From Oscillospiraceae bacterium NTUH-002-81 (GTDB taxonomy: Bacteria > Bacillota > Clostridia > Lachnospirales > Lachnospiraceae), in assembly GCA_032620915.1 (NCBI GenBank), contig CP136052.1, positions 1,216,501 through 1,280,500 of the forward strand: DNA of 64,000 bases, written 5' to 3'. The translations under genes and the position numbers were made by a program. Within the stretch, counting starts at the first letter, position 1. Each line of letters begins with the position of its first letter. The notes beneath the pieces were generated by a model. That model saw only the letters and a program-made list of their open reading frames with translations. It was not told the origin of the DNA and ran no database searches. This document shows positions 50,987 to 60,569 of this stretch, piece after piece.

Positions 50987-53950
50987 ATGACGATGGCAGA
51001 ATTGGAATCGGTAATCGAAAAACGTCTCGTAGATCAGCTTTGCGGCGGAGAGTCCCAGTGGACATACAGGCCTGATCTTAAGACGGAAGCGGATTTATGG
51101 AACAATTTTAAATACATATTGGAACAGAATAATAAGGCAAAGCTGGATGATCAGCCACTGAGTGAATCCGAATTCGCCAAGGTGAAGAATGATCTCTCCC
51201 ATGCGTCATTTTATGATGCCGGGAAATGGCTGGTTGGAGAGAATGGAAAAGTATATGTTCATGTGCAGAGGGGAAATGAGACGCTTCACCTGGTTGTTAT
51301 GAATAATGAGCATATTGCAGGCGGATCCAGTGTTTATGAGGTGATTAATCAGTATCAGGCATTTCAGGAAGATGGGGATGGGCAGGGAAGAGACCGTAGG
51401 TTCGATGTGACGCTTCTCATCAATGGAATTCCAATGATCCATATAGAATTAAAAAATAAAGAGCATTCCTATATGGATGGATACCGGCAGATCAAGAAAT
51501 ATATTGCCGAGGGAAAATTTCATGGAATATTTTCCAATGTGCAGATGTTTGTGGTCAGCAATGTGGTGGATACAAAATATTTTTCGGCAGCCAAGGACAC
51601 GGAATTAAACAAGAAATTTCTGACGGGCTGGATCGACAATGAAAATTTGCCGGTATGCGATTACATTGATTTCGCGCAGGCAGTTTTGAGAATCCCGCAG
51701 GCCCATGAGATGGTGACAAAGTATACGGTGCTTGATAATGATAAGAGAAAATTGCTTATTTTAAGACCATATCAGATTCATGCCATTGAGGCGATGAGAG
51801 CGGCTTCCAAAGTGGGAAAGTCTGGATTTATCTGGCACACAACGGGCTCTGGAAAAACAATGACATCCTATAAAGCAACCAGAAATCTTCTGATGGATAT
51901 TCCTTCAATCCAAAAGACGGTATTTCTGATTGACAGGAAAGACTTGGATTTACAGACGAAGGGCGCTTTTCAGTCCTATGCGGACAATGATACCATTGAT
52001 GTGGATGATACCGAGCATGTGGGAAGCCTGATCAAAAAGCTGGCGGACGATAACCGTCAGATGATTGTAACGACCAGACAGAAAATGCAGGTGATGATTC
52101 ACCGGCGTTTGAAGGAGGGGAGCAGGGAGTACAACAAAATAAAATCCCTGAAAATTGCGTTTGTGGTAGATGAGTGCCACCGGGCAGTTACGCCGCAGAC
52201 CAAAAGAGATATGGAACGGTTTTTCAATCAATCCATTTGGTTCGGATTTACGGGGACACCCATATTTGAAGAAAATAAGTATGAGCAAAAAGGGGACTTG
52301 CCGCAGACGACAGAAGAATTATATGGCCCGTGTCTCCACAACTACACAATAAAAGAAGCCATTCATGATGGCGCGGTATTGGGCTTCAATGTGGAGAATC
52401 TGGGGCCTAAGGATGTCTCAAAAGACGATGAGGAAAAGTATTATCACAGTGAAGGGCATATGAGAAATGTCCTGAATATTGTGTTGAATCACTCTCTTTC
52501 CAAGTTTGGCATGCAAAATGGAAAGGGGAAGACATATGAGGCAATGCTTACGGTAGAGTCCATTGCAGTGGCACAAAAATATTATGATATGATTCTGAAA
52601 ATCAAAGCAGGAGAGGATAAACTGAAAATCAGTGAGGATGTCAGGAAGGCGCTTCCTGATTTTCCCAAAGTGGCAATCACTTTTTCTGTATCTGAAAACG
52701 ATGAGGCATCAAAGGCAAACCAGGATGCGATGAAGAGATATCTGGCTTATTATAATAAACTTTTCGGCACAAAGTATGAATTAAGTGGCCTGGGTGCGTA
52801 CAACGGAAATCTGAATGACAGATTGGCCAGAAAGGAAAAACGGTATATAGACAGAGAGCAGCAGGTGGATCTTGTGATTGTGGTAGACCGCTTACTGACA
52901 GGATTTGATGCCCCGTGTCTCTCGACGCTTTTTATCGACAGACCGCCGATGAGCCCACAGGGACTGATTCAGGCATTTTCAAGAACCAACCGTTTGTTTG
53001 ACCAGAATAAAGAATACGGACAGATTGTGACATTTAGAGACCCGAAGGATTTCAGGGAAAAGATTAATGAAGCGCTTGTATTGTATTCGAAAGGTGGCAT
53101 CGGACAGGCAATCGCAGAAGGCTGGGAAACGGTGCTGGAGAATTTCAGCCTGTCTTTAAGAACAATACGCACATTTGCGCCTGAGCCCAAAGATGTCATG
53201 GAATTGTCCAAAAAGCAGAAGAAAACCTTTATCAAGCTATTCAGAGACCTGGATCATGATTATGCGCATCTGAAATCATTTTCCACATTTGAACCGGAAA
53301 TACTGGAGGAATATCATTTCAGCCAGGATATCTATGAAAATTATGCGGCGGTATATAAGAATGTGCTGGAGGAACTGCGAAAAGATCCGCCGGATGATAC
53401 AGATGATCCCATCCGGGATGACTATGATTTGGTGGCTTACAGCAAATTCAGAATTGATTTTGAATACATCATGGAACTGTTGCAGGGATTTGTGGATTCA
53501 CTAAATCAGAAGGATGATGATTTTGATGAGGTTGAGTTTGAACGTAGGTTTTTTAGATTAAAAGCGCTTATAAAAGAGTATTGTGCAGATAATCCAAAAT
53601 TGAGTGATTTGCTGATGCAGGTGTTAAATGAGATTAAACAGGATAAGGCAAGATTTCTTGGACAGGATGTCTCTGTTATGATCAATCAAATGCGTTATGC
53701 AGCAGTTGACAAAGAAATAAAGCGATTTGCAGAGCAGTGGTTTATCCCATTTGATGATGTGAAATACGAGGTGTTCAATTTTAAGGACGGAGAGCTTGCC
53801 AACGAAAATAAGCTGAAGGAGCAGGCGGATTATGCGGCATATAAGGAACAGACACCAAGTGCCCTTCCAAAGTTCAAATTTAACAGTGCACTGATACGGG
53901 AGTTTAAGGAAGTGCTTATGCCTGAAATTGAACTTTGGATTGAACAGTAG
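50987..53950 (+). CDS. hsdR: Type I restriction endonuclease subunit HsdR
   Basis: This 987-residue translocase-nuclease has an N-terminal PD-(D/E)xK nuclease (DVTLLINGIPMIHIELKNKE). The SF2 motor has Walker A HTTGSGKTM, DECH box VVDECHRAV, GFTGTPIF, and motif VI QAFSRTNRLF, followed by a helical C-terminal domain that contacts HsdM. The start at 50987 has AGAAAGGA upstream; an open frame continues upstream through the recognition-domain fragment, but a real HsdS-HsdR fusion is unlikely. It completes a type I R-M system together with hsdM and hsdS. Confidence 0.95.
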   Translation: MTMAELESVIEKRLVDQLCGGESQWTYRPDLKTEADLWNNFKYILEQNNKAKLDDQPLSESEFAKVKNDLSHASFYDAGKWLVGENGKVYVHVQRGNETLHLVVMNNEHIAGGSSVYEVINQYQAFQEDGDGQGRDRRFDVTLLINGIPMIHIELKNKEHSYMDGYRQIKKYIAEGKFHGIFSNVQMFVVSNVVDTKYFSAAKDTELNKKFLTGWIDNENLPVCDYIDFAQAVLRIPQAHEMVTKYTVLDNDKRKLLILRPYQIHAIEAMRAASKVGKSGFIWHTTGSGKTMTSYKATRNLLMDIPSIQKTVFLIDRKDLDLQTKGAFQSYADNDTIDVDDTEHVGSLIKKLADDNRQMIVTTRQKMQVMIHRRLKEGSREYNKIKSLKIAFVVDECHRAVTPQTKRDMERFFNQSIWFGFTGTPIFEENKYEQKGDLPQTTEELYGPCLHNYTIKEAIHDGAVLGFNVENLGPKDVSKDDEEKYYHSEGHMRNVLNIVLNHSLSKFGMQNGKGKTYEAMLTVESIAVAQKYYDMILKIKAGEDKLKISEDVRKALPDFPKVAITFSVSENDEASKANQDAMKRYLAYYNKLFGTKYELSGLGAYNGNLNDRLARKEKRYIDREQQVDLVIVVDRLLTGFDAPCLSTLFIDRPPMSPQGLIQAFSRTNRLFDQNKEYGQIVTFRDPKDFREKINEALVLYSKGGIGQAIAEGWETVLENFSLSLRTIRTFAPEPKDVMELSKKQKKTFIKLFRDLDHDYAHLKSFSTFEPEILEEYHFSQDIYENYAAVYKNVLEELRKDPPDDTDDPIRDDYDLVAYSKFRIDFEYIMELLQGFVDSLNQKDDDFDEVEFERRFFRLKALIKEYCADNPKLSDLLMQVLNEIKQDKARFLGQDVSVMINQMRYAAVDKEIKRFAEQWFIPFDDVKYEVFNFKDGELANENKLKEQADYAAYKEQTPSALPKFKFNSALIREFKEVLMPEIELWIEQ

Positions 53951-53956
53951 AAATAT

Positions 53957-54015
53957 GAAAGCTTGCAGTAATAAGATGAGACTTTAGAGGGTCATGTATT
54001 TGCTGCAAGCTTTTC
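53957..54015 (+). terminator. Hairpin after hsdR
   Basis: GAAAGCTTGCAG pairs with CTGCAAGCTTTTC (one bulged T) around a 34-base loop. No clear T-run is present beyond CTTTTC. Confidence 0.5.
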
Positions 54016-54040
54016 AGGGATTCATCGGCGCATGTTGTGT

Positions 54041-54217
54041 TTACGAGTTTAGATTAGACAAAGACCGCATGATGATATCAATGTCTTTGCTTTCCAGTTC
54101 CTGAATAATGTGCAAGTATGTTTTTTGCGTGGTGGTCATATTGGAGTGTCCTAATCTGCGCGCCACGCTTGCGATGGATACACCGGCAAACAGCAATAGG
54201 GAAGCGTGTGTGTGCCG
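54041..54217 (-). pseudogene. C-terminal remnant of a tyrosine recombinase
   Basis: The minus strand reads RHTHASLLFAGVSIASVARRLGHSNMTTTQKTYLHIIQ and ends SLSNLNS. This contains the conserved RHTHAS, LGHS and the catalytic-Tyr position (KTYLH) of XerC/Tn916-type integrases. An in-frame stop at 54218-54220 cuts off everything upstream, so only 58 residues remain. It may be the remains of a recombinase that shuffled hsdS, or the cut edge of the conjugative element to the right. Confidence 0.82.
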
Positions 54218-54474
54218 TTACGGTATAATAACGACAAACAGAAAAAGCCTTTATTTTCAAGGGGTTTGAGCGTTTGTCGTCTTTTATTCAATTCCTTTTC
54301 CAAGTTGAAAATTGACGAAAACTATAAAGAAAAAAGGAGGCTGTTTTATTAACGACAAAATTTAATAGTGCCAGCGGTCCGGCTTTATGTCTGACCGCTG
54401 GTTGCCGTGGGCGTTTCACTTTTATAGGTGGACGCCCTTTTTTCATACTCATTTTCGAGAGAAAGGAGATCCAC
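54218..54474. other. Structured non-coding end region of the conjugative element
   Basis: There is no gene. ACGACAAAC and GTTTGTCGT face each other about 40 bases apart (54230-54285), and ACGACAAA recurs at 54352. Two hairpins precede the first gene: CCAGCGGTC/GACCGCTGG (54371-54402) and GGGCGT/ACGCCC with a following T-run (54409-54443). They may form the element end or its leader with attenuation. Confidence 0.45.
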
Positions 54475-54996
54475 ATGGAATTAAACGAAATGGAAAAAAA
54501 GCTGCTCTTTCAAGTGGAGGGCGATTATCAGACAAAGATCCTGAATGAACTTTATATGACCGTGCGGTATTCAAATAATTCCGAACAGCGGGAGGCGGCA
54601 GAAGGTCTTATGGCAAAACTTCGTGTTCTGTCAAATGCAGAGTGCATGGACTTGGTAAAAGATATTCAGAAGAATTACCGTCTGCCCTATCCAGCCCGGA
54701 CGATTGGAGAAAAGATCGCCGAGGCCAGACAACAATCAGGGGCAGAAAAATTGAAGGGGCATGACATCATGGCACTTGAACGCTTTGATCCAGAAGTAAA
54801 GCACATGATCGTCTTTGATGTATTGTCTTACGATTCCCCTGTTGGCGACAAAGGCGATAAGATGCGCTTGTTCCTTACAGATGCCGGCTATCAGAAATTT
54901 TTAGAGAGCCAGGAACGGGGCGAAGTGAAACTGAAAAACCATGCGAAGGTCTCTGACGGTCATCTCCATTATGACCGCAGGGATCATGCCTTGTAA
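54475..54996 (+). CDS. Conserved conjugative-element protein, function unknown
   Basis: This is a 173-residue soluble protein. The N-terminal half is helical (MELNEMEKKLLFQVEGDYQTKILNELYMTVRYSN), and the C-terminal half has IMALERFDPEVKHMIVFDVLSYDSPVGDKGDKMRLFLTDAGYQKF. GAAAGGAG precedes the start. Proteins of this kind open the gene series of Tn1549-like elements, ahead of the replication-initiator gene. No catalytic motif is recognised. Confidence 0.65.
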   Translation: MELNEMEKKLLFQVEGDYQTKILNELYMTVRYSNNSEQREAAEGLMAKLRVLSNAECMDLVKDIQKNYRLPYPARTIGEKIAEARQQSGAEKLKGHDIMALERFDPEVKHMIVFDVLSYDSPVGDKGDKMRLFLTDAGYQKFLESQERGEVKLKNHAKVSDGHLHYDRRDHAL

Positions 54997-55025
54997 CGGA
55001 ATAGTCGAAGAAAGGAGGCGGTACA

Positions 55026-55898
55026 ATGGCAGTATTCCGTGTAGAGAAAACAAAGGACTTTACGATAATGAGCAATCACCATCTGCGCAATACGGAGTTG
55101 TCCTTAAAGGCAAAGGGGCTTTTATCACTTATGTTGTCGCTGCCGGAAGATTGGGATTATACCACAAAGGGACTCGCCCATATCTGCAAGGATGGTGTGG
55201 ATTCTATCACTACTGCCCTGAAGGAACTGGAGCGGCATGGTTATCTCACCAGACAGCGCCTCCGCTATGATAACGGGCAGTTGGGAGACATTGAATATAC
55301 GATCCATGAGCAGCCTGTAAGTACCGAAAACACAGGGCTTTCACCTAAACGGGAAAATCCAAGACAGGTAAAACCAGAACAGGCAAAACCTAAACAGGCG
55401 GAACCTGAACAGGAAAATCCGGCACAATTAAATACTAATCCATTAAAAACAAAAAAATCAAAAAAAGATAAATCAATAACTTATCCATCAATCTATCCGG
55501 CAGAGCCGGAAGCGGCAAACCGCACGGATGGGATGGATCGGATAGAGCTGATAGAAGCCTATCGTGAAATCATCAAAGAAAATATTGAATATGACTTACT
55601 GGTCTTACGGTATGGCAGGGAACGTTTGGATGAAGCCCTTGAACTTATGCTTGAAGTGATTTTGTCGAAACGCCCTTACATTCGCATTGCCGGAGATGAT
55701 TTTCCGAGGGAGATCGTCAAGAGCCGGTTCCTGAAGATCAATTCCGGCCACTTAGAGTATGTCTTTGACTGTATCGACAAGAACACAACGAAGGTCGGAA
55801 ACATCAAAGCGTATCTGCTGGCGGCGCTGTATAATGCCCCGGCTACAATGGACAGCTATTACCGTGCCGAGGTCAATCACGACCTGTACGGCTGTTAG
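55026..55898 (+). CDS. HTH replication-initiator-like protein (DUF6017 type)
   Basis: The 290-residue protein has an N-terminal winged helix (FTIMSNHHLRNTELSLKAKGLLSLMLSLPEDWDYTTKGLAHICKDGVDSITTALKELERHGYL), a Pro/Gln/Lys-rich linker with repeated KPEQA units (about residues 105-150), and a helical C-terminal domain (DRIELIEAYREIIKENIEYDLL). This is the layout of element replication initiators. AAAGGAGG precedes the start. The next gene is a toprim protein. Confidence 0.75.
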   Translation: MAVFRVEKTKDFTIMSNHHLRNTELSLKAKGLLSLMLSLPEDWDYTTKGLAHICKDGVDSITTALKELERHGYLTRQRLRYDNGQLGDIEYTIHEQPVSTENTGLSPKRENPRQVKPEQAKPKQAEPEQENPAQLNTNPLKTKKSKKDKSITYPSIYPAEPEAANRTDGMDRIELIEAYREIIKENIEYDLLVLRYGRERLDEALELMLEVILSKRPYIRIAGDDFPREIVKSRFLKINSGHLEYVFDCIDKNTTKVGNIKAYLLAALYNAPATMDSYYRAEVNHDLYGC

Positions 55899-55975
55899 GC
55901 ACCTTTGGGTGTCTTTTTTCATTTCATCACAGGAAGGAGGCAAAGCACAATGAAAAGAAACACTGTGCCGGTACT

Positions 55976-56956
55976 ATGCCCGGCGTAACCAAAGAACAGA
56001 TTCAGGCAGCGCGGGAAGCTGACTTGTTTACTTACCTGCAATTCCATGAACCCGGCGTGCTGAAACAGGATGGACCTAATTTCCGGCATAAGGAGCATGA
56101 CAGTCTGGTATATGTGACCGGGAAAAGGTACTGGTACTGGAACAGCCGCGGACGGAGTATCAATGCGCTGGACTACCTGATCCAGATTCGGGGATATGGT
56201 CTTGTGGATGCGGTTCATGCTCTGGTAGGTGGCGAAATCCCACAGGAACCGGCTTACCGAAGTACGGCAGAAATACAGGTATCAAAAGAGCCGGAAAAGA
56301 AAACATTCGCTCTCCCCTGGGCCAGACGTTGCGCGACCGCTGCGGTCTCCTATTTGCAGAAACGGGGGATCAGCTCAGAAGTCATTCGCCAGTGTTTACA
56401 AGCCGGGATTTTTTACGAAGCCCGGTATCATGGAGAACCGGTTTGTGTGTTTGTTGGGAAAGATGATTCCGGGAAAGCGAAGTTTGCCTGTATGCGCAGT
56501 ATCAGCGGCAATCTCAAAAAGGATGTCTATGGCAGCGACAAAGGATATAACTTTTGTTATCCCCCGCAAAGTCCGGGCAGCCGGCATGTGGCAGTCTTTG
56601 AAGCTCCTATTGATGCGCTTTCCCATGCGACACTTCAAGAGCTGGAGGGATGGAAATGGAATGGTTATCGCTTGTCTTTGGGCGGTACTTCCCATGTGGC
56701 GCTGACTTCTTTCCTGGAACGCCACCCGGAGATACGGCGTGTTACCCTTTATATGGACCACGACCTTGCCGGATTTGTCAATGCCCGGAAAATCAAGACC
56801 ATGCTTCACGAGGATAAACGTTTCCGTCATATCCGGGTAAGTGTCAACCCTCCCCGGATGGGAAAAGATTACAATGAGAAATTGCTGCTGGTTCGGGAAC
56901 AACTGCAAACCAGCCAGCACCAACGCCGCCCAAAAGAGGCGGCTGTTTCAATTTAG
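55976..56956 (+). CDS. DUF3991/Toprim domain protein
   Basis: This 326-residue protein starts MPGVTKEQIQAAREADLFTYLQFHEPG and has a zinc-less primase-like part (YVTGKRYWYWNSRGRSINALDYLIQIRGYG). The Toprim region includes VFEAPIDALSHATL and VTLYMDHDLAGFVNARKI, with the DxD-type acidic pair MDHD. It probably takes part in element DNA processing or priming. An ATG with AGGAGG at 55951 opens a 13-codon frame that stops just before; the real start may be disturbed there by a small indel. Confidence 0.82.
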   Translation: MPGVTKEQIQAAREADLFTYLQFHEPGVLKQDGPNFRHKEHDSLVYVTGKRYWYWNSRGRSINALDYLIQIRGYGLVDAVHALVGGEIPQEPAYRSTAEIQVSKEPEKKTFALPWARRCATAAVSYLQKRGISSEVIRQCLQAGIFYEARYHGEPVCVFVGKDDSGKAKFACMRSISGNLKKDVYGSDKGYNFCYPPQSPGSRHVAVFEAPIDALSHATLQELEGWKWNGYRLSLGGTSHVALTSFLERHPEIRRVTLYMDHDLAGFVNARKIKTMLHEDKRFRHIRVSVNPPRMGKDYNEKLLLVREQLQTSQHQRRPKEAAVSI

Positions 56957-56969
56957 GGAGGATTTCAAC

Positions 56970-57194
56970 ATGAATGGATCTCAACATATCTGCTTTACAG
57001 ACAGCGCCGGAAAAGCGCTGTTTTCCATTCCCGACAATGGTTTACTCTGCCTGTTCTATGGAAACGGGGACAGGCACTTTGCTGTTTGTCATCGTCTGGA
57101 TGACACCCATGCAGAAATTGACGGGGTAAATTATTCGCTGCCGGATTTTGCCAAAAGGATGAAACACAACCAGATCAGCTTTGCTCCGGCATAA
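56970..57194 (+). CDS. Small conserved conjugative-element protein
   Basis: This 74-residue protein is likely beta-rich (ICFTDSAGKALFSIPDNGLLCLFYGNGDRHFAVCHRLDDTHAEIDGVNYSLPDFAKRM). GGGAGG at good spacing supports the start. The gene lies between the toprim and XRE-like genes. The function is not known. Confidence 0.65.
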   Translation: MNGSQHICFTDSAGKALFSIPDNGLLCLFYGNGDRHFAVCHRLDDTHAEIDGVNYSLPDFAKRMKHNQISFAPA

Positions 57195-57226
57195 GGCTGG
57201 AAAACAAATAACAGGAGGATTTGAAA

Positions 57227-57508
57227 ATGAAAAAAATTGAAAATACCGCTTTGCAGATGATTGCCGAGGCTTCCCGGTGTCCAGACTACGGCCCCGATAT
57301 GGTTAAATCGCTGATGAAAAAGCTGGACATGAACGAAAAGGGCTTTGCTCTTTTGATGAATGTTGCCCCATCCACAGTGCGTCTTTGGACCAGCGGAGCT
57401 GCACAGCCCTGCGGCACAGCAAAACGCCTCATGCAGATTTATGAAACCGGTCCGGAGATTGTCGGCAAGATTGCCGGCGGGCAGCTACCGGCAGATGGGA
57501 GGGATTGA
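57227..57508 (+). CDS. XRE-like HTH regulator
   Basis: This 93-residue protein has an antitoxin-like or XRE-type HTH in MVKSLMKKLDMNEKGFALLMNVAPSTVRLWTSGAAQPCGTAKRLMQIYE, resembling HigA/NadS-type regulators. AGGAGG supports the start at 57227. No toxin gene is adjacent, so a regulator of element genes is likely. Confidence 0.75.
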   Translation: MKKIENTALQMIAEASRCPDYGPDMVKSLMKKLDMNEKGFALLMNVAPSTVRLWTSGAAQPCGTAKRLMQIYETGPEIVGKIAGGQLPADGRD

Positions 57509-57512
57509 TTAA

Positions 57513-57590
57513 ATGGCGGAGACAGATAGCCAGCCGTTTGCGGAAAATGAGCAGGTCAAAGAGCTGCTTCACATGAAAGGAGGAATTTGA
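57513..57590 (+). pseudogene. Short N-terminal remnant, perhaps of a DUF6674-type gene
   Basis: The frame gives 25 residues (MAETDSQPFAENEQVKELLH, then MKGGI), matching only the start of proteins that begin NExVKELL in related elements. The stop overlaps the ribosome binding site region of the next gene. A deletion probably removed the rest. Confidence 0.4.
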
Positions 57591-58494
57591 TTGAATCAGG
57601 AACCACTACCGCAGATTCATTTGATCCGTGATACAGACTTATCCGTCTTTGCGTATGAGCTCCATATTTTTGCCGGAGATTTTCTTAGGGAATGCGAATT
57701 TAATATGCGTTCTCTGGCGACAAATACCGGGGCTGATTCCATTGCCATCATGGGAAAAAATCACATATGGCTTTCCGACGCTTTGTTTGCTTATTGTTCT
57801 ACGGCGGATCTTTATCAAATGATCTCAACAACGGAGTTTATCGGAGCGAGGGCTTTCCTGTTTCATACGGATCGCAGAGAGGGCGGTCACTTGTACGGAG
57901 ATGTCCTGATGATGGATTTAGACACGCTGCGGCAGGATATAAAAAGAAATATCCTCTATCCTTGCGGCGTCAATATCGAACGCAAAGATGGTTCAGCGGC
58001 TACGGTCAGCCTGAAAGAATGGACTGAAATGGAGCTTTACGAAAAAGATGCTCTGAAAAGTTGGGGGTTTTCTTATGCCCCGAATCAAGTTACGGAATGG
58101 CAGTACCACTATTCCACGATGTTCAGACAGTGGATGGATCAGGCATTTCGTTATATGCCCCAGGATTTAGAAGAACGCCTGAATATGCAATATATGGAGG
58201 CAGCCCAGAACCCGGATATGGATAAGTACCGCATACCACAGGGAACGGCAAAGCAGATGCTTCTTTATGACGAAGCCCCTGTGTATCGCCTTCTTCCATC
58301 CGGTTCGGAGAAAAATTGCGCCCATCGCGGCAATCTCTACGGGCCTGTGGTATGAAAATTACCGGGAGTTTGCCATTGCACCGGAGGATTTAGGCGCTCT
58401 GGACAAACTGATCCGCAGGGAAACTGACCGGCTCACAGGAAACCTCCCACAACTTCACAAAAACGAAGAACGTCGCCCTGCCCCGGAGCGATAA
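57591..58494 (+). CDS. Uncharacterised conjugative-element protein, frameshifted
   Basis: A TTG start with AAAGGAGG opens a frame read to GSEK, where five A (58311-58315) shift it. With four A the protein continues IAPIAAISTGLWYENYREFAIAPEDLGALDKLI and ends at 58494, about 300 residues. The body (LSVFAYELHIFAGDFLRECEFNMRSLA; LYGDVLMMDLDTLRQDI) is soluble, with no signal or membrane segment. I do not recognise the family. Neighbours are element-maintenance genes. Confidence 0.6.
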
Positions 58495-58524
58495 GAATTT
58501 TACACTGACTGGAGGTGATGAAGA

Positions 58525-60551
58525 TTGGCAGGAGTGCATGAAGATTTCGGTGAAAAGATCGGCGGTGCGAAAAAAGACCTGTGGAAAGACCGCGGGCTGT
58601 ATGCGGATGATCTGGAAGCCATGAATGAGCGCGAAGCCGAAAAATTTGTGAAAAAGGATAATGTCTGGAAAAAGCCGGACTATGCAGCCATGCTGGAGGA
58701 AGGGATTCCTCTTGGCGTGGTCTATTTTATCAAAAAAGCAAGGGACGGCTTAAACGCCTCTCCTCAGTATTACCGCACGGATGACACCCCGGAAAAACGG
58801 ACTGCGAGGCAAAAGGAGTATATAAAAACAGTCCGGGAATTGCAGACAGTGCTTTCAGATGTCCGTACTGTGGAGGATGCCATGAGAGCCTATGACCGCT
58901 TTTTTCGTCGACAATGGATATTTAGAAAAGGTACAGGGCTGGGGAAGCGGAATCCATTACCGGGCAACGAAAAAGGGTCAGGACAATCCCGTGATTACAA
59001 ACAAATTATCCAATACTATGCTGATCCGCTCGGCTGAATATTTTGAGCGCAACTTTACTCAGAAAGCAAAAAAGGAACAGTTTTGTGTTTCCAAAGAGCA
59101 GAAAATACCGAAAGGTTATGCGATCCACTTCAACGACGGGAAACATACCTATTCTAAAAATGAGGACTGGAAACCCGGTACCTACTATGTGACAAAAGGC
59201 TATTCGATCCTGCGGACCAATTTTGAGACCAAAGAAGCTGCCCTGAAATGGGTGCAGGAACTTGCCAAAGGCAGGAACAAAAATGGGAAGATCCGGTTTG
59301 TCCCTCCCCCAGCTCGCCCATGTCAAACGTACCGGCCCGGATTATCGGAATGGCGTGGAGATCACCGGACAGCATTATCTTGATACATTTGGATTCCGCG
59401 GCGGCGAGTTTGGAAACTGGATGAACCAGAACGACCGTCAGACCTCCCTTAACATGGGATTTGAAGCACTAAAGGATCTGGCGTCAGCCCTTAAGATCAG
59501 CGATAAAGATATTGCTTATCAGGGAACGCTTGCTATCGCTTTTGGTGCAAGAGGCAGCGGCAATGCTGCGGCTCATTATGAACCTTTGCGTACAGTCATC
59601 AATCTTACGAAAATGCACGGGGCCGGTTCGCTGGCACATGAATGGTGGCATGGACTTGACGATTATCTTGGTACAAAGATGGGCGCAAAAGGGATGCTGT
59701 CAGAACAGCCCCGCCTCTATGCGCCGTTCCAAAAACTCATTGACACCATGAAGTATAAACCGGAAACACCGGAACAGGCAGCAAAGCGCACGGAAGCACA
59801 AACAGAACGCACCCGGAAAAATGCGGCAAGCTGGCTGGATTCCTCGGTTCTTGCCTCTCTGAAACGGTATGGCAATGAGGAACAGATGGAAACCTACGCA
59901 GTCTTGCGGGAAGCATTTTTGTCCGGCGAACCCGGCTCTGTGGGACAGATCAGCGCATTTAAGAAGAATGTTACCGGCCGGGTAATTCCCAAAAGTGAAC
60001 GGGAACGGCTGGAAATTTTTGAGCGTATGCTTTCCAGGATGCAGGCGCAGGAAGCTCCGCAGATTGGACGGACGGAAACTGATTTTTACCGTAATTCGGT
60101 ACGCATGGGAAAAGAATGTGAAAAAGACGGCGGTTATTGGGACAGCAATGTGGAAATGACAGCCAGAGCCTTTGCCTGTTATATCAAGGACAAACTGCCC
60201 TACACATCGGATTATCTGGCAGGCCATGCCGACTGTGCCCTTACCCTGGTTTCCGGTAAAGACGGAGAAATGGAGGTATTGAAAGCCTTTCCTGTGGGGG
60301 AAGAACGCCGTGCGATCAACGCTGTTTTTGACGAGATCATTCAGGATTTGAAACGGGAACAGCTATTGACCCATGCCGATGTAACGCTTCCTCTCTCTGT
60401 TTCTGAACTTCGTGAGGCAGCGGACGGTCAGCTATCCATGTTCGGCGTCGGCCGTCCTTCCGTGATGGATCAGCTTGCGGCAAACAGACCGGCAGATAAA
60501 AAATCACCGGCACAGACGATTTTCAGAAAAAACCATGAGCCGGAAATATAG
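58525..60551 (+). CDS. LPD-type protein with HEWWH metallopeptidase motif, two frameshifts
   Basis: The restored protein has about 674 residues. The frame from TTG 58525 (GGAGG upstream) shifts at six T (58900-58905; five restores RFFVDNGYLEKVQGWGSG). It shifts again at five C (59306-59310; four restores FVPPQLAHVKRTGPDYRNG). The middle holds large-polyvalent-protein type text and GAGSLAHEWWHGLDDYLG, a zincin HExxH site, then a domain with EMTARAFACYIKDKL. Such proteins in mobile elements may act as anti-restriction or host-modifying proteases carried along during transfer. As given, it appears as three overlapping fragments. Confidence 0.7.
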
Positions 60552-60569
60552 CAGGAGGTGAACAGCATT

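Noticed and set aside
50477-53950. A genuine HsdS-HsdR fusion protein of 1157 residues
   Set aside because: The upstream 170 codons are a start-less recognition domain that begins at a shared repeat word, and hsdR has its own start with AGAAAGGA at 50987. Read-through is possible but not needed.
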